Translations under genes and position numbers: made by a program
Part shown: positions 44,270-53,453 of the stretch, one piece after another
How positions within the stretch are numbered: position 1 is the first letter of the stretch
Layout of the letters: the number at the start of each line of letters is the position of its first letter
Notes under the pieces: model-generated
The model's input: the letters and a program-made list of their open reading frames with translations, nothing else
The model's database searches: none
What the model was told of the DNA's origin: nothing
NCBI GenBank assembly: GCA_900756155.1
Contig: CAAEJV010000036.1
Span: forward strand, 132,532-196,531
Source of the DNA: Pasteurellaceae bacterium
GTDB lineage: Bacteria; Pseudomonadota; Gammaproteobacteria; Enterobacterales; Pasteurellaceae
DNA: 64,000 nucleotides
Reading direction: 5' to 3'

Positions 44270-44355
44270 TGGTGCTCTGGGCGAGACTTGAACTCGCACG
44301 GCCTGCGGCCACTACCCCCTCAAGATAGCGTGTCTACCAATTCCACCACCAGAGC
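44270..44355 (-). tRNA. tRNA-Leu (anticodon GAG)
   Basis: An 86-base class II tRNA including the encoded CCA. The acceptor stem GCTCTGG/CCAGAGC closes it. The D-loop GGTAGACAC, anticodon stem CTATC/GGTAG with loop TTGAGGG, long variable arm GTGGCCGCAGGCC and T-loop GTTCAAGTC are all present. It reads CTC and CTT codons. It follows secG on the same strand, a linkage shared with E. coli (leuU). Confidence 0.97.
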
Positions 44356-44375
44356 GTTTATTCTGTTTTTATTCC

Positions 44376-44723
44376 TTATTGCGGAATATCGTTATTTTTG
44401 TTTTCAACTGCTGGAGCAGCTTGTTGTTGCTGTTGTTGAACTTGTTCAGCCGTTTGAGATAAATCGTCAAATGAACCTTTTTGTACGTTACCGCGGTGAG
44501 AGTTGATATTACCTAACACTAAAGCGATGACAAAAAAGCCAGTTGCTAAGATTGCGCTGGTACGGGTTAAAAAGTTACCTGCACCTGCAGAACCAAACAT
44601 AGTACCTGATGCACCGCCGCCAAATGACGCACCTGCGTTCGCACCTTTACCTTGTTGAACAAGGATAAAGCCGATTAAGGCGATACAAATTAATACATAA
44701 ACAAATAATAAAATATTGTACAT
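44376..44723 (-). CDS. secG: protein translocase subunit SecG
   Basis: A 115-residue inner-membrane protein that assists SecYE in protein export. It has two helices (about residues 3-22 and 53-72) joined by a Gly/Ala-rich loop (GGGASGTMFGSAG), as in the family. The C-terminal tail contains six consecutive glutamines coded by CAA/CAG, beyond the conserved core. It is followed by tRNA-Leu 20 bases downstream. Upstream topB is separated by 116 bases with no clear terminator. Confidence 0.95.
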   Translation of the reverse strand: MYNILLFVYVLICIALIGFILVQQGKGANAGASFGGGASGTMFGSAGAGNFLTRTSAILATGFFVIALVLGNINSHRGNVQKGSFDDLSQTAEQVQQQQQQAAPAVENKNNDIPQ

Positions 44724-44839
44724 TATTCTTTCTTCTCTAAATTGCGATTCCGCAAGAAAACTGGGAGTAAATGTTATATAAAATTCATGCTTTTCGCAAG
44801 CGCTTTCCCATTTTTTTTACTTAATTGTATTAAGTTTAA

Positions 44840-46783
44840 TCAATTTTCAGCGTTTAAATCTTCCGATTTTTTGACCGCTCTTTTTCGTTTCGTTGCTGGT
44901 GTGCTTAAACCTTTTGAAATCTGACTTAGACGACGTAATGCGGTGAAATCAACAAAACGTACTAAATCCGGCAACATTTGATTAAGCGTAAACATAAATT
45001 GCTGATAACTCGCCTGTTTTTGACTGATATCCGTTAACTGCGCTTCCCAATGTGCCGTCATATCAGGTTGCGTAGCAATATCCGGTAGCGCTGAAATGAG
45101 GATCCGCCCCGTTTCTGTGCTGTGAATATTGCGCCCTTTTTTCGTTAAAAAACCGCGTTTAAACAGCAATTCAATAATGCCTGCTCGGGTGGCTTCCGTT
45201 CCGAGTCCATCCGTTTCGCGCAGAATTTTTTTCAATTCTTTATCTTGCACAAAGCGCGCAATCCCCGTCATCGCTGAAAGCAACGTCGCATCAGTAAACG
45301 GTTTCGGTGGTTGTGTTTTTTTGCTTACCACTTCGCCTCGTTCGCAATACAGGATCTGCCCTTTCTTGACGATCGGCAATAACGGCTCTTGATTTTCATC
45401 TTCGTCTTCTTTACCAAGCAATTCTTTCCAACCCGCGGTTTGCAAGTTGCGCGCTTGTGCCACAAAAGTACCGCCCGCAATACTTAAGGTAATTTTGCTT
45501 TTACGATATTCCGCATCTGGACAGAATTGCAATAAATACTGGCGTGCAATCAATTCATAAATACGCTGTTCATCAATACTTAAATTGATCGAACGTGTGT
45601 TAGCCGTTGGAATGATCGCATGGTGTGCTTCCACCTTTTTGTCATTCCAACAACGATTACGTTGCTCGCTATCCACTACTGATGGCAAGGTTTGATAAAT
45701 CTGACAATGCTGTGAAATCGCATTCATCACTTTATGTCGTTCAGCAAAATGCTCTTCCGGCAAATAACGACAATCAGAACGTGGATAGGTAATCAAACGA
45801 TGGGTTTCATATAAACGCTGACAGGTATCCAACACGCTTTGCGCTGACATGCCAAAACGTTTTGCCGCATCAATCTGCAATGCTGACAAGGAATAAGGCA
45901 AAGGGGCGGTTTCTTTTTCTCGCTTATCCACATATTCGGTCACTTCGGCAGGTTGATCGGTAATACGCTTCACTACATTTTCGGCTAAGCCTAAAGACAG
46001 CACGCGGCCATCTTCATCTTGGTAGTCTTCACAAGCCTTACTTGGTTGCCAAAGTGCTGAAAAAAGTGCGGTCGGATTTTCAGACGTTTTTTCGTCTTTC
46101 ACCCATGCCAACACTTCATAGAAATCTTTGGGTTGGAAATGTTCAATTTCCAAATCACGGCGAACAATCAAGCCTAATACAGGTGTTTGCACTCGACCAA
46201 CGGAAAGCACGCCATCATAACCCGCTTGGCGACCTCGAATGGTATAAGCGCGAGTCATATTAATGCCATAAAGCCAGTCCGCACGCGCACGCGCCAGTGC
46301 AGAGGTTGCCAATGGAATAAAATGACGATTTGGTTGGAGTTTTTGTACCGCTTTTTCAACCGCACTTGGGTTAAGATCGCTAATCAAACAACGTAAAATG
46401 CCATCACGTTTTTCGGCGGATAAATTGGCATAACTAAACACTTCATCCACTAGCAACTGCCCTTCTCTATCTGGGTCGCCTGCATTAACTAAAACATCGG
46501 CTTGATGAATGAGTTTTTCCACCACAGAAAGTTGTTTTTTTACTTCCTTTCGCGGTAACAGAATCCACTTTTCAGGAATGATGGGTAAATGTTCTAAACG
46601 CCACTGTTTGAATTTAGGATCGTAGGCATCCGGTTCTGCCTGTTCGAGCAAATGCCCCACGCACCAAGTTACAACATCATCATTGCCACATTTAATAAAA
46701 CCATCCCCCCGTTGATGAGGTTTTGGCAATACATCGGCAATGGCTCGCCCAAGACTGGGTTTCTCGGCAATAAACAGGCGCAT
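44840..46783 (-). CDS. topB: DNA topoisomerase III
   Basis: A 647-residue type IA topoisomerase that decatenates and resolves recombination intermediates, usually with RecQ. The Toprim domain is at the start (LFIAEKPSLGRAIADVL, NAGDPDREGQLLVDEV), and the active-site tyrosine is in THRLITYPRSDCRYLP. The C-terminus is basic (ATKRKRAVKKSED) with no zinc-finger cysteines. Only four bases separate it from recR, so recR-topB are translated from one message. Two USS cores lie inside it. Confidence 0.96.
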   Translation of the reverse strand: MRLFIAEKPSLGRAIADVLPKPHQRGDGFIKCGNDDVVTWCVGHLLEQAEPDAYDPKFKQWRLEHLPIIPEKWILLPRKEVKKQLSVVEKLIHQADVLVNAGDPDREGQLLVDEVFSYANLSAEKRDGILRCLISDLNPSAVEKAVQKLQPNRHFIPLATSALARARADWLYGINMTRAYTIRGRQAGYDGVLSVGRVQTPVLGLIVRRDLEIEHFQPKDFYEVLAWVKDEKTSENPTALFSALWQPSKACEDYQDEDGRVLSLGLAENVVKRITDQPAEVTEYVDKREKETAPLPYSLSALQIDAAKRFGMSAQSVLDTCQRLYETHRLITYPRSDCRYLPEEHFAERHKVMNAISQHCQIYQTLPSVVDSEQRNRCWNDKKVEAHHAIIPTANTRSINLSIDEQRIYELIARQYLLQFCPDAEYRKSKITLSIAGGTFVAQARNLQTAGWKELLGKEDEDENQEPLLPIVKKGQILYCERGEVVSKKTQPPKPFTDATLLSAMTGIARFVQDKELKKILRETDGLGTEATRAGIIELLFKRGFLTKKGRNIHSTETGRILISALPDIATQPDMTAHWEAQLTDISQKQASYQQFMFTLNQMLPDLVRFVDFTALRRLSQISKGLSTPATKRKRAVKKSEDLNAEN

Positions 46784-46787
46784 AAGA

Positions 46788-47390
46788 TTAGTCGATCTGA
46801 CGACGACCTAAGAAAGAGTGGGTTAAGGTAGTGCCGTCCACGGTTTCTAATTCCCCACCGACAGGGATCCCGTGAGCAATACGGCTCACTTTAATATTAT
46901 GTTGATGGCAAATTTCAGCAATATAATTGGCTGTGGCATCGCCTTCCACCGTTGGGTTCGTGGCTAAAATCACTTCGTGGAAAGATTCTTCTACCAGACG
47001 TTTTTGCAATAAATCTAAACCAATCTCTTTTGGCCCAATACCATCTAAAGGCGATAAGTGTCCCATTAAGACAAAATAACGTCCAGAAAACTGGCCTGTT
47101 TGCTCAATGGCTTGAATATCCGCCGGCATTTCCACCACGCAAAGCAAACCTGAATTTTGACGGCGAGGATTGTTACAAATATTGCATGTTTCCTCTTCGG
47201 TAAAATCACGACACTGCGAACAATGCCCAATTTTAGACATCGCTTCCGTTAATGCACGTGCTAAATTCATCCCACCGCTACGATTGCGCTGCAAAAGATG
47301 ATAAGCCATGCGCTGCGCTGATTTTGGGCCAACACCCGGCAAGCAACGAAGGTTTTCAATAAGATGTTCTAAAAGTGGACTGCTTTGCAT
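46788..47390 (-). CDS. recR: recombination mediator RecR
   Basis: A 200-residue protein working with RecF and RecO to load RecA onto gaps. The helix-hairpin-helix LRCLPGVGPKSAQRMAYHLL is near residue 14, a C4 zinc motif CSQCRDFTEEETCNIC near 57-72, and a Toprim domain (LLCVVEMPADIQAIE, GHLSPLDGIGP) follows. The longest frame begins at 47429. ATG 47390 (MQSSPLLEHLIENL) aligns with the E. coli start and gives the family length. No strong ribosome site is visible at either. It lies between ybaB and topB. Confidence 0.96.
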   Translation of the reverse strand: MQSSPLLEHLIENLRCLPGVGPKSAQRMAYHLLQRNRSGGMNLARALTEAMSKIGHCSQCRDFTEEETCNICNNPRRQNSGLLCVVEMPADIQAIEQTGQFSGRYFVLMGHLSPLDGIGPKEIGLDLLQKRLVEESFHEVILATNPTVEGDATANYIAEICHQHNIKVSRIAHGIPVGGELETVDGTTLTHSFLGRRQID

Positions 47391-47451
47391 AATATTTATG
47401 ATGGGAGAAGATGAATGGTGTGTGAACACATGGATTCACACACCCGATGAA

Positions 47452-47781
47452 TTAAAATGGAAGTTTCATTCCTGGAGGCAATGGCATGCCTGCGGTTACA
47501 GAAGCCATTTTTTCTTTTTGCAATTCTTCTGCACGACGGACTGCATCGTTGAATGCGGCAGCGATTAAATCTTCCAACATTTCTTTGTCGTCTTCCATTA
47601 AAGAAGGATCGATCTCAATACGACGACAGTTATGCGCACCATTAATCGTGATTTTTACTAAACCCGCACCGCTTTCGCCTGTTACTTCTAATTGGGCAAT
47701 TTCTTCCTGCATTTTTTGCATTTTTTCTTGCATTTGTTGGGCTTGTTTCATCAAGCCGCCTAAACCGCCTTTTCCAAACAT
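47452..47781 (-). CDS. ybaB: nucleoid-associated protein YbaB/EbfC
   Basis: A 109-residue DNA-binding dimer of the YbaB/EbfC family. MFGKGGLGGLMKQAQQMQEKMQKMQEEIAQ forms the long N-terminal helix, followed by KITINGAHNCRRIEIDPSLM and a second helix. It binds DNA without strict sequence need. The ybaB-recR pair is conserved across many bacteria. AAGGAAAA precedes the ATG. Confidence 0.95.
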   Translation of the reverse strand: MFGKGGLGGLMKQAQQMQEKMQKMQEEIAQLEVTGESGAGLVKITINGAHNCRRIEIDPSLMEDDKEMLEDLIAAAFNDAVRRAEELQKEKMASVTAGMPLPPGMKLPF

Positions 47782-47916
47782 TGGATTTTCCTTCTTAAAT
47801 TAACTAAAACGAGCCGCATTTTAGCGAAAAAATTTGCCTTTGGGAACAGAGAAATTTATTATTCTACACTTCAAAACTAGGTCAAAAACGACCGCACTTT
47901 TATTTAGGAATCGCTA

Positions 47917-49008
47917 ATGGAAACTCGTTATTACTTTATATTTACGGCAGCTATTATTTTGTTACAACTGCTGATTTATATTTTTAATAAAACACTGATT
48001 TGGTGGCTGAACAAACCACTCTCCCAAAAGGCAAGACGAACTATCACATTTACCAGTTTTTTGCTTCCTAATGTTTTGGTTATTTGCCATTTTTTAAAGC
48101 TTTTTACGGCATTTCGACTTATTGCTTTAATGCTCGCGCTGCTCCTTTTTTCAGCCTTTGCGAGTATCGCCGTGGGAGGTATTCACTTCCTTTTCCGAAA
48201 ATCCAAATCCATCACCAAAATCGACCGCACTTTGCGCATTGCTTACCCGATTTTATTTATTGGTATCACTGCCTTAAGTGTGTATAACGCCTATGTCACA
48301 CGTGTTATTCATTATGAAATTACGCTAGATAAACCGATTAAACCATTGCGAATTGGCATGGCCAGCGATCTCCATTTAGGCAAATTATTTGGTGGGAAAG
48401 AATTGGATAAACTGGCTGATATTATGCAGCAAGAAAAGGTGGATATCATTTTATTGCCTGGCGATATTATGGATGATAACGTCAATGCTTATTTAGCCGA
48501 AAAAATGCAACCCCATTTAGCGAAACTCAAGGCCCCAATGGGCGTTTATGCCACACTAGGCAATCATGACTTATTCGGTGACCAAGATAGAATTGATCGA
48601 GAAATTCGCAAAGCGGGTATCACCGTGTTAAGAGATGAAACATTAACATTAAATAATGAATTGGTACTGATTGGACGAAATGACAATCTTGCTCACGATA
48701 GACCAAGTACCGAGACGTTATTAAAACAAGTGAATACTGATTTGCCGATTATTCTCTTGGATCACCGCCCAACAGATATCGAAAAACATGCGTCACTCCC
48801 GCTTGATATCCAAGTTTCAGGGCATGCACATAAAGGGCAAGTATTCCCCGCCAGTTTAATCACGAAAATGATGTATCGTTTGGATTATGGTCATGAAAAA
48901 ATTGGCAATCCACATGTTTTTGTCACTTCTGGTTACGGCTTTTGGGGCATCCCAATGCGCTTAGGTTCACAGTCTGAAGTAATTATTATTGACGTGAAAG
49001 GGAAATAA
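47917..49008 (+). CDS. membrane-anchored metallophosphoesterase (YkuE/YaeI-like)
   Basis: A 363-residue protein. Four N-terminal helices (about residues 6-25, 45-65, 67-92 and 109-127) are followed by a calcineurin-like phosphoesterase domain with all metal motifs: ASDLHLG, LPGDIMDD, LGNHD and SGHAHKGQ. The family hydrolyses phosphate esters; YkuE and YaeI-type members have been linked to UDP-sugar or undecaprenyl-linked lipid hydrolysis, so envelope lipid metabolism is plausible but not shown. It is divergent from ybaB and convergent with sdaA. TTAGGAATC precedes the ATG, and a USS core lies in the promoter region. Confidence 0.85.
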   Translation: METRYYFIFTAAIILLQLLIYIFNKTLIWWLNKPLSQKARRTITFTSFLLPNVLVICHFLKLFTAFRLIALMLALLLFSAFASIAVGGIHFLFRKSKSITKIDRTLRIAYPILFIGITALSVYNAYVTRVIHYEITLDKPIKPLRIGMASDLHLGKLFGGKELDKLADIMQQEKVDIILLPGDIMDDNVNAYLAEKMQPHLAKLKAPMGVYATLGNHDLFGDQDRIDREIRKAGITVLRDETLTLNNELVLIGRNDNLAHDRPSTETLLKQVNTDLPIILLDHRPTDIEKHASLPLDIQVSGHAHKGQVFPASLITKMMYRLDYGHEKIGNPHVFVTSGYGFWGIPMRLGSQSEVIIIDVKGK

Positions 49009-49013
49009 AAAAG

Positions 49014-49031
49014 GCGGTCAAAAATGACCGC
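49014..49031. terminator. bidirectional terminator after the phosphoesterase gene and sdaA
   Basis: GCGGTCA and TGACCGC pair around AAAA, with TCTTTT after and AAAAAA before. It is a degenerate uptake-sequence pair (GGCGGTCA in place of GTGCGGTCA). Confidence 0.75.
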
Positions 49032-49052
49032 TCTTTTATTATCAATGAAATC

Positions 49053-50423
49053 TTAAGAACACACTACTTTTACCGCTAAGCCACCTTTCGATGTTTCGCG
49101 ATATTTGGCATTCATGTCTTTACCTGTTTCATACATGGTTTCGATCACTTTATCCAAGGTTACGCGAGGATTAGTGGTTCGGCGTAATGCCATACGGCTA
49201 GCGTTAATCGCTTTCACCGAAGCAATAGCATTACGTTCAATACAAGGTACTTGTACTTGACCACCAACCGGGTCGCAAGTTAAGCCAAGATTATGTTCCA
49301 TCGCAATTTCAGCTGCGATACACACTTGTACTGGTGTGCCACCTAAAATCTCAGTCAAACCTGCGGCAGCCATTGAACATGCCACACCCACTTCACCTTG
49401 GCAGCCGACTTCAGCCCCCGAAATAGATGCATTCATCTTATAAAGGGAACCAATCATACCGGCAGCCAATAAGTAGCGTTCTATGACTTCTGGCGTTAAA
49501 GGTGCAACAAATTTTTCATAATAAGAAAGTACCGCCGGCACAATACCACACGCACCATTAGTTGGTGCTGTTACGACGCGACCACCTGCCGCATTCTCTT
49601 CATTTACCGCAAGGGCAAACATATTCACCCAGTCGATCACATACATTGGGTCATGTGCTAAACGGCCGCTATTCGCCTCCAAGAGACGATAAAGTGATGG
49701 CGCACGACGAGCAACTTTTAAAGGCCCTGGTAACACACCCTCTGTTTTAATACCATGTTCAATACAATCTTTCATGGTTTTCCAAACATTCTGTAAATGT
49801 GCTTCAACCTCTTTTTTATCACGCAATGCTAATTCATTTTTCATCATCACGGTTGAGAGCATTAAGCCACTCTCCTGACAATGTTTCAAAATATCTTCAG
49901 CATGTTGATAAGGATACGGCACAGTCACCGGATTTTCTTCCTCTTGACCAAAATGCGCTTCATCCACGATAAAGCCACCACCAATAGAGTAATAGGTTTG
50001 ACGGTAAAGCACATTACGATCAGCATCTAATGCAGTAATGGTCATACCGTTTTCATGCAATGATAAAAAGGAATTATGGAATACCATATTGGCATCCCAA
50101 TCGAAATTAACCGTTTTTTTGCCCTGTGCAATCGACAGTTTTTTAGTTTGTTTAACCTGTTCGATAAAGGTTGGGATTAAATCAATATCCACATCATGCG
50201 GTAGATAACCAGCCAATCCCATAATGATCGCAATATCTGTATTATGACCATGTCCCGTCATTGAGAGAGAGCCATACACATCAACGTGCAAGGTTGCAAC
50301 CGCATCAAATTTACCTTGCTCGATTAAATCGTCAATAAACTGCTTGCCTGCTTTCATCGGGCCAACAGTATGGGAGCTGGATGGCCCAACTCCCACTTTA
50401 AACATATCAAATACACTAATCAT
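49053..50423 (-). CDS. sdaA: L-serine ammonia-lyase (iron-sulfur dependent)
   Basis: A 456-residue single-chain L-serine deaminase making pyruvate and ammonia. The beta domain begins GVGPSSSHTVGPMKAG. The alpha domain has ATNGACGIVPAVLSYYEKF and CQGEVGVACSMAAAGLTEILGG, with cysteines that hold the 4Fe-4S cluster. The C-terminal cysteine (KVVCS) matches the tail that enters the active site in related enzymes. TTAGGATTAAAAT precedes the ATG. It is 34 bases downstream of sdaC, so serine import and breakdown form one operon. Confidence 0.96.
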   Translation of the reverse strand: MISVFDMFKVGVGPSSSHTVGPMKAGKQFIDDLIEQGKFDAVATLHVDVYGSLSMTGHGHNTDIAIIMGLAGYLPHDVDIDLIPTFIEQVKQTKKLSIAQGKKTVNFDWDANMVFHNSFLSLHENGMTITALDADRNVLYRQTYYSIGGGFIVDEAHFGQEEENPVTVPYPYQHAEDILKHCQESGLMLSTVMMKNELALRDKKEVEAHLQNVWKTMKDCIEHGIKTEGVLPGPLKVARRAPSLYRLLEANSGRLAHDPMYVIDWVNMFALAVNEENAAGGRVVTAPTNGACGIVPAVLSYYEKFVAPLTPEVIERYLLAAGMIGSLYKMNASISGAEVGCQGEVGVACSMAAAGLTEILGGTPVQVCIAAEIAMEHNLGLTCDPVGGQVQVPCIERNAIASVKAINASRMALRRTTNPRVTLDKVIETMYETGKDMNAKYRETSKGGLAVKVVCS

Positions 50424-50457
50424 ATTATTTTAATCCTAAGCTAAACTAAAAAGCCGC

Positions 50458-51696
50458 TTATAATAATCCATATACGACCGCAGAGATAGCAATTAATCCC
50501 ATTACTGTTACAAATACATTGCTAAAACGACCTTGATAACGTTTCATGGCAGGTACATTACGGATGGCATACATTGGCATAATGAAAAGGATCATCGCAA
50601 TAATTGGGCCGCCAAGTGATTCAATTAAGCCTAAAATACTTGGGTTAATGATTGCTACGCCCCATAAAGTGAGTAAGAAGAATACTGCGGTACCGTAATT
50701 TAATTTTTTACGATTTACACTTTCACCTTTCATTTTGAGGTATAAACCTTCTAAACCTTCACGAGCCCCTAAATAATGACCAAAGAATGAACTGGTAATT
50801 GCCAAGAACGCTACTAACGGACCAAAATAAGAGATGTATGGATTATCAAATTTGTTCGCAAGATAAGACAAAATACTAATATTTTGTGTTTTAGCTTCTA
50901 ATAACTCTGCCGGTGTTAAGGTTAATACACAGCTAAATACAAAGAACATCACGAAGAACAGTAATACGGTTGAAGTGCCTTTTTCTGTACGACCGATGTG
51001 ATATTCCGTTGTATTAAAATCTTTATATTCACGTTGTTGAGAAAGCGTGAAAGATGAAATTGCCGGAGAATGGTTAAAAGAGAAAACCAAGACTGGGATG
51101 GTTAACCACAATGTCGTGATGAAGCCACCAGCAGTAGGAAGCTCATAAAGCATTGAAGCATTCCATTGCGGAATGAGATAAATTGATAACGCAAAGAGAA
51201 TCAACACCAATGGATAAACGAGTAATTCGGTGATTTTCAACATCACTTTTTCACTGAACAACATTACAGAAATCAATATCGCAATTAATACAAAAGAAAG
51301 AATCACACGGTTTGGTGAAGCCATGCCTAATTGGTTGACGATAAAAGAATCAACCGTATTAGTGATCCCGTTTCCATAAATCAATAAAATTGGGAAGATC
51401 GCAAAGAAATATAATAAGGTAATTAATTTCCCAGCGGTCGGGCCGAAATGTTCTTCTACCACTTCAGTAATATCACTGCCTGGTTTAGAAGAAGACAACA
51501 CGAAATAAGCCAAGCCACGATGCGCAAAATATGTCATCGGTCCGACTAAAATCGCCATCACAACCAAAGGCCAAAAACCGCCCATCCCTGCATTGATTGG
51601 TAAAAATAATACCCCTGCGCCCACCGCAGTACCAAATAAGTTTAATACCCAAGCTATATCAAATTTATTCCATTTTTTATTAGTTGTAGTGTCCAT
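50458..51696 (-). CDS. sdaC: serine transporter SdaC (HAAAP family)
   Basis: A 412-residue serine:H+ symporter with about eleven membrane helices. FDIAWVLNLFGTAVGAGVLFLPINAGMGGFWPL is typical of SdaC (N-terminal Thr/Gly-rich helix), and FSFNHSPAISSFTLSQQ is a family signature. ATG follows AGAGGGTAA. The promoter has a CRP-like site, so it should be induced when preferred sugars are absent. Same superfamily as mtr at the left end. Confidence 0.95.
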   Translation of the reverse strand: MDTTTNKKWNKFDIAWVLNLFGTAVGAGVLFLPINAGMGGFWPLVVMAILVGPMTYFAHRGLAYFVLSSSKPGSDITEVVEEHFGPTAGKLITLLYFFAIFPILLIYGNGITNTVDSFIVNQLGMASPNRVILSFVLIAILISVMLFSEKVMLKITELLVYPLVLILFALSIYLIPQWNASMLYELPTAGGFITTLWLTIPVLVFSFNHSPAISSFTLSQQREYKDFNTTEYHIGRTEKGTSTVLLFFVMFFVFSCVLTLTPAELLEAKTQNISILSYLANKFDNPYISYFGPLVAFLAITSSFFGHYLGAREGLEGLYLKMKGESVNRKKLNYGTAVFFLLTLWGVAIINPSILGLIESLGGPIIAMILFIMPMYAIRNVPAMKRYQGRFSNVFVTVMGLIAISAVVYGLL

Positions 51697-51766
51697 ACAT
51701 TACCCTCTAAAGTTAAATTATAAAATCTTTATCTAATGAATATTCATTCATTAAATTAATGGTAGA

Positions 51767-51869
51767 ATTATGATAAGGTTATAGGCTGATTGCAAAGTGA
51801 AAAATAATAAAGTGTGATCTTGTTAACAATTTTATGTAACTTTTTTACATAAATATTTATCTAGATCAA
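51767..51869 (-). promoter_or_regulatory. sdaC promoter with CRP-like and FNR/CRP-like sites
   Basis: On the reverse strand TTGCAA (51790-51795) and CATAAT (51767-51772) are 17 bases apart, giving a start near 51760. TGTGATCT-TGTTAACA at 51813-51828 matches the CRP consensus at 13 of 16 positions and centres near -60, a class I position. A second site, TTTAT-CTAG-ATCAA at 51856-51869, fits FNR at nine of ten positions and CRP less well. CRP control of serine use is established in related bacteria. Confidence 0.7.
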
Positions 51870-51947
51870 AAAAGTGCGGTGAGAAATTTGAGTAAATTTT
51901 AAAGAGAGGAAAAACAACAGAATAATGGCTGAATTCTGAAAAGCAAA

Positions 51948-51973
51948 AAGCCGCTAAATTGCTTTAGCGGCTT
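51948..51973 (-). terminator. terminator of the tRNA-Phe/tRNA-Asn transcript
   Basis: AAGCCGCTAAA and TTTAGCGGCTT form an 11-bp stem with a four-base loop; the reverse strand continues TTTGCTTTT. Confidence 0.88.
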
Positions 51974-51982
51974 CTTAGAATT

Positions 51983-52058
51983 TGGCTCCTCCTGCGGGAC
52001 TCGAACCTGCGACATATGGATTAACAGTCCACCGTTCTACCGACTGAACTAAGGAGGA
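51983..52058 (-). tRNA. tRNA-Asn (anticodon GTT)
   Basis: 76 bases with encoded CCA. It reads TCCTCCTTAGTTCAGTCGG, then anticodon loop CTGTTAA and T-loop GTTCGAGTC. It is very close to E. coli tRNA-Asn. It lies two bases from tRNA-Phe, so both are processed from one transcript. Confidence 0.98.
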
Positions 52059-52060
52059 AA

Positions 52061-52136
52061 TGGTGCCTCGAGGCGGAATCGAACCACCGACACGGGGATT
52101 TTCAATCCCCTGCTCTACCGACTGAGCTATCGAGGC
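52061..52136 (-). tRNA. tRNA-Phe (anticodon GAA)
   Basis: 76 bases with encoded CCA. The acceptor stem GCCTCGA, D-arm GCTCAGTCGGTAGAGC, anticodon loop TTGAAAA and T-arm GGTTCGATTCC are present. It is the upstream member of a two-tRNA unit. Confidence 0.98.
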
Positions 52137-52315
52137 GTTATCGTTATTGGCTACTGCCTGACAACGGAGCGTATTAAACTATTTTTTCGGGTATCGGTCA
52201 ACAATTAAATTCAAAAAAAGTAAAAAAGTTGGTGTGTTTGAGTGGTTAATAACCAAAACGACTATAAAAAGAACGTATTTTGTAAAACTCAATCAAAAAT
52301 AACCGCACTTTTTCA

Positions 52316-52353
52316 AAAAATAATGCCTGAAATTTCTTTCGGGCATTATTTTT
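52316..52353 (-). terminator. terminator of mutY-yggX-mltC
   Basis: AATAATGCCTGAAA and TTTCGGGCATTATT pair (one G-T) around a four-base loop, 12 bases past the mltC stop; the reverse strand continues in T-rich sequence. Confidence 0.85.
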
Positions 52354-52364
52354 AATAGCTGAAA

Positions 52365-53444
52365 TTATCGTCTTACACGGAATTTCTTCTGCGCCGCATC
52401 AACTTTCAACAAGTAGTTTCTTGCTTGTGAAGATGGGTGTGCGGTCGTTAAAATACGATACACTTGTTCAGGATACATTTGGTTGATCTTATAGATCGCC
52501 TCATCTTTATCCTCATCGAACACGCGTAATACTGCACCTGCACCACTGTTGTAGGCAGAAATCATTGCAAAACGTTTAGAGGTAGGGTTTGTAATACCAT
52601 CTAAATATTGATTTTGCAGAATCCATAAGTAAGAAACCCCCGCATCAATGTTATTTGCAGGATCATAAAGGTAACGCGCAGATGGTTGTCCACCTTTACC
52701 TTTCATCGCAAATACATCACGACCTGCTGTGCTTGGTACCACTTGCATTAAGCCGATTGCATTCGCATAACTTATCGCATACGGGTTGAAGCTAGATTCT
52801 GTTTGCATAATACCTAAAATCAAGCTCTCATCAATGCCATAGCGCTCTGCGGCTTTACGGACTAATGGAATATATTTTTGTGCACGCACTTCAACGTGGT
52901 TTGCAATCATTGAGATCACCACAAATTGCACGGTGTTACCATTTTGTAAACGGCGAGTTTGTAATTTATTTTGGATTAAATAAGTCGCAAAGTTACTTGC
53001 AATCACTTGGTTAGCAATTTGCTGACCATTATTATCCACAACCTGACCTAATAAGAAAGGACGCGTACTAATCGGTACATCACCAGAAGCGAATAAGTCG
53101 ATACCTTTCGCATCTGAGCCCATCAATAAAGTATGAACAATCGCGTTGTGTAAGCGATTAAGATCTTGTTGAGTTTCAACAATAATCGTACCTTCATCAA
53201 AGCTTACGTGGCTACGCGTATAGAAAGAGTCTGTGTATTTTACGTAGTCTTTACGGCTCGCGACTAAGAGCTCATTTACCCCCCAAATACGATCGATATT
53301 ATGGGAGAATTGCCCCGTTAAAATATCTAACCCTTGTGTGTCTTTCGAAAACACTTCGTCATAATTAATGCCACGTCGATGGGTTGGCGAGTCGCTACAC
53401 GCATATAAAAGCGGAAGTAGCGCCAATAATAAATACTTTTTCAT
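52365..53444 (-). CDS. mltC: membrane-bound lytic murein transglycosylase C
   Basis: A 359-residue outer-membrane lipoprotein (lipobox LLYAC at about residues 12-16) that cleaves peptidoglycan with formation of anhydromuramic ends. An N-terminal DUF3393-like domain (about 20-185) precedes the Slt-type lysozyme domain (about 190-345), with the catalytic glutamate in GIMQTESSFNPYAIS and the motif ANAIGLMQVVPSTAG. The ATG has only a weak ribosome site (AAAGATT). It is nine bases downstream of yggX, in the conserved order mutY-yggX-mltC. Confidence 0.95.
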   Translation of the reverse strand: MKKYLLLALLPLLYACSDSPTHRRGINYDEVFSKDTQGLDILTGQFSHNIDRIWGVNELLVASRKDYVKYTDSFYTRSHVSFDEGTIIVETQQDLNRLHNAIVHTLLMGSDAKGIDLFASGDVPISTRPFLLGQVVDNNGQQIANQVIASNFATYLIQNKLQTRRLQNGNTVQFVVISMIANHVEVRAQKYIPLVRKAAERYGIDESLILGIMQTESSFNPYAISYANAIGLMQVVPSTAGRDVFAMKGKGGQPSARYLYDPANNIDAGVSYLWILQNQYLDGITNPTSKRFAMISAYNSGAGAVLRVFDEDKDEAIYKINQMYPEQVYRILTTAHPSSQARNYLLKVDAAQKKFRVRR

Positions 53445-53453
53445 AATCTTTTG

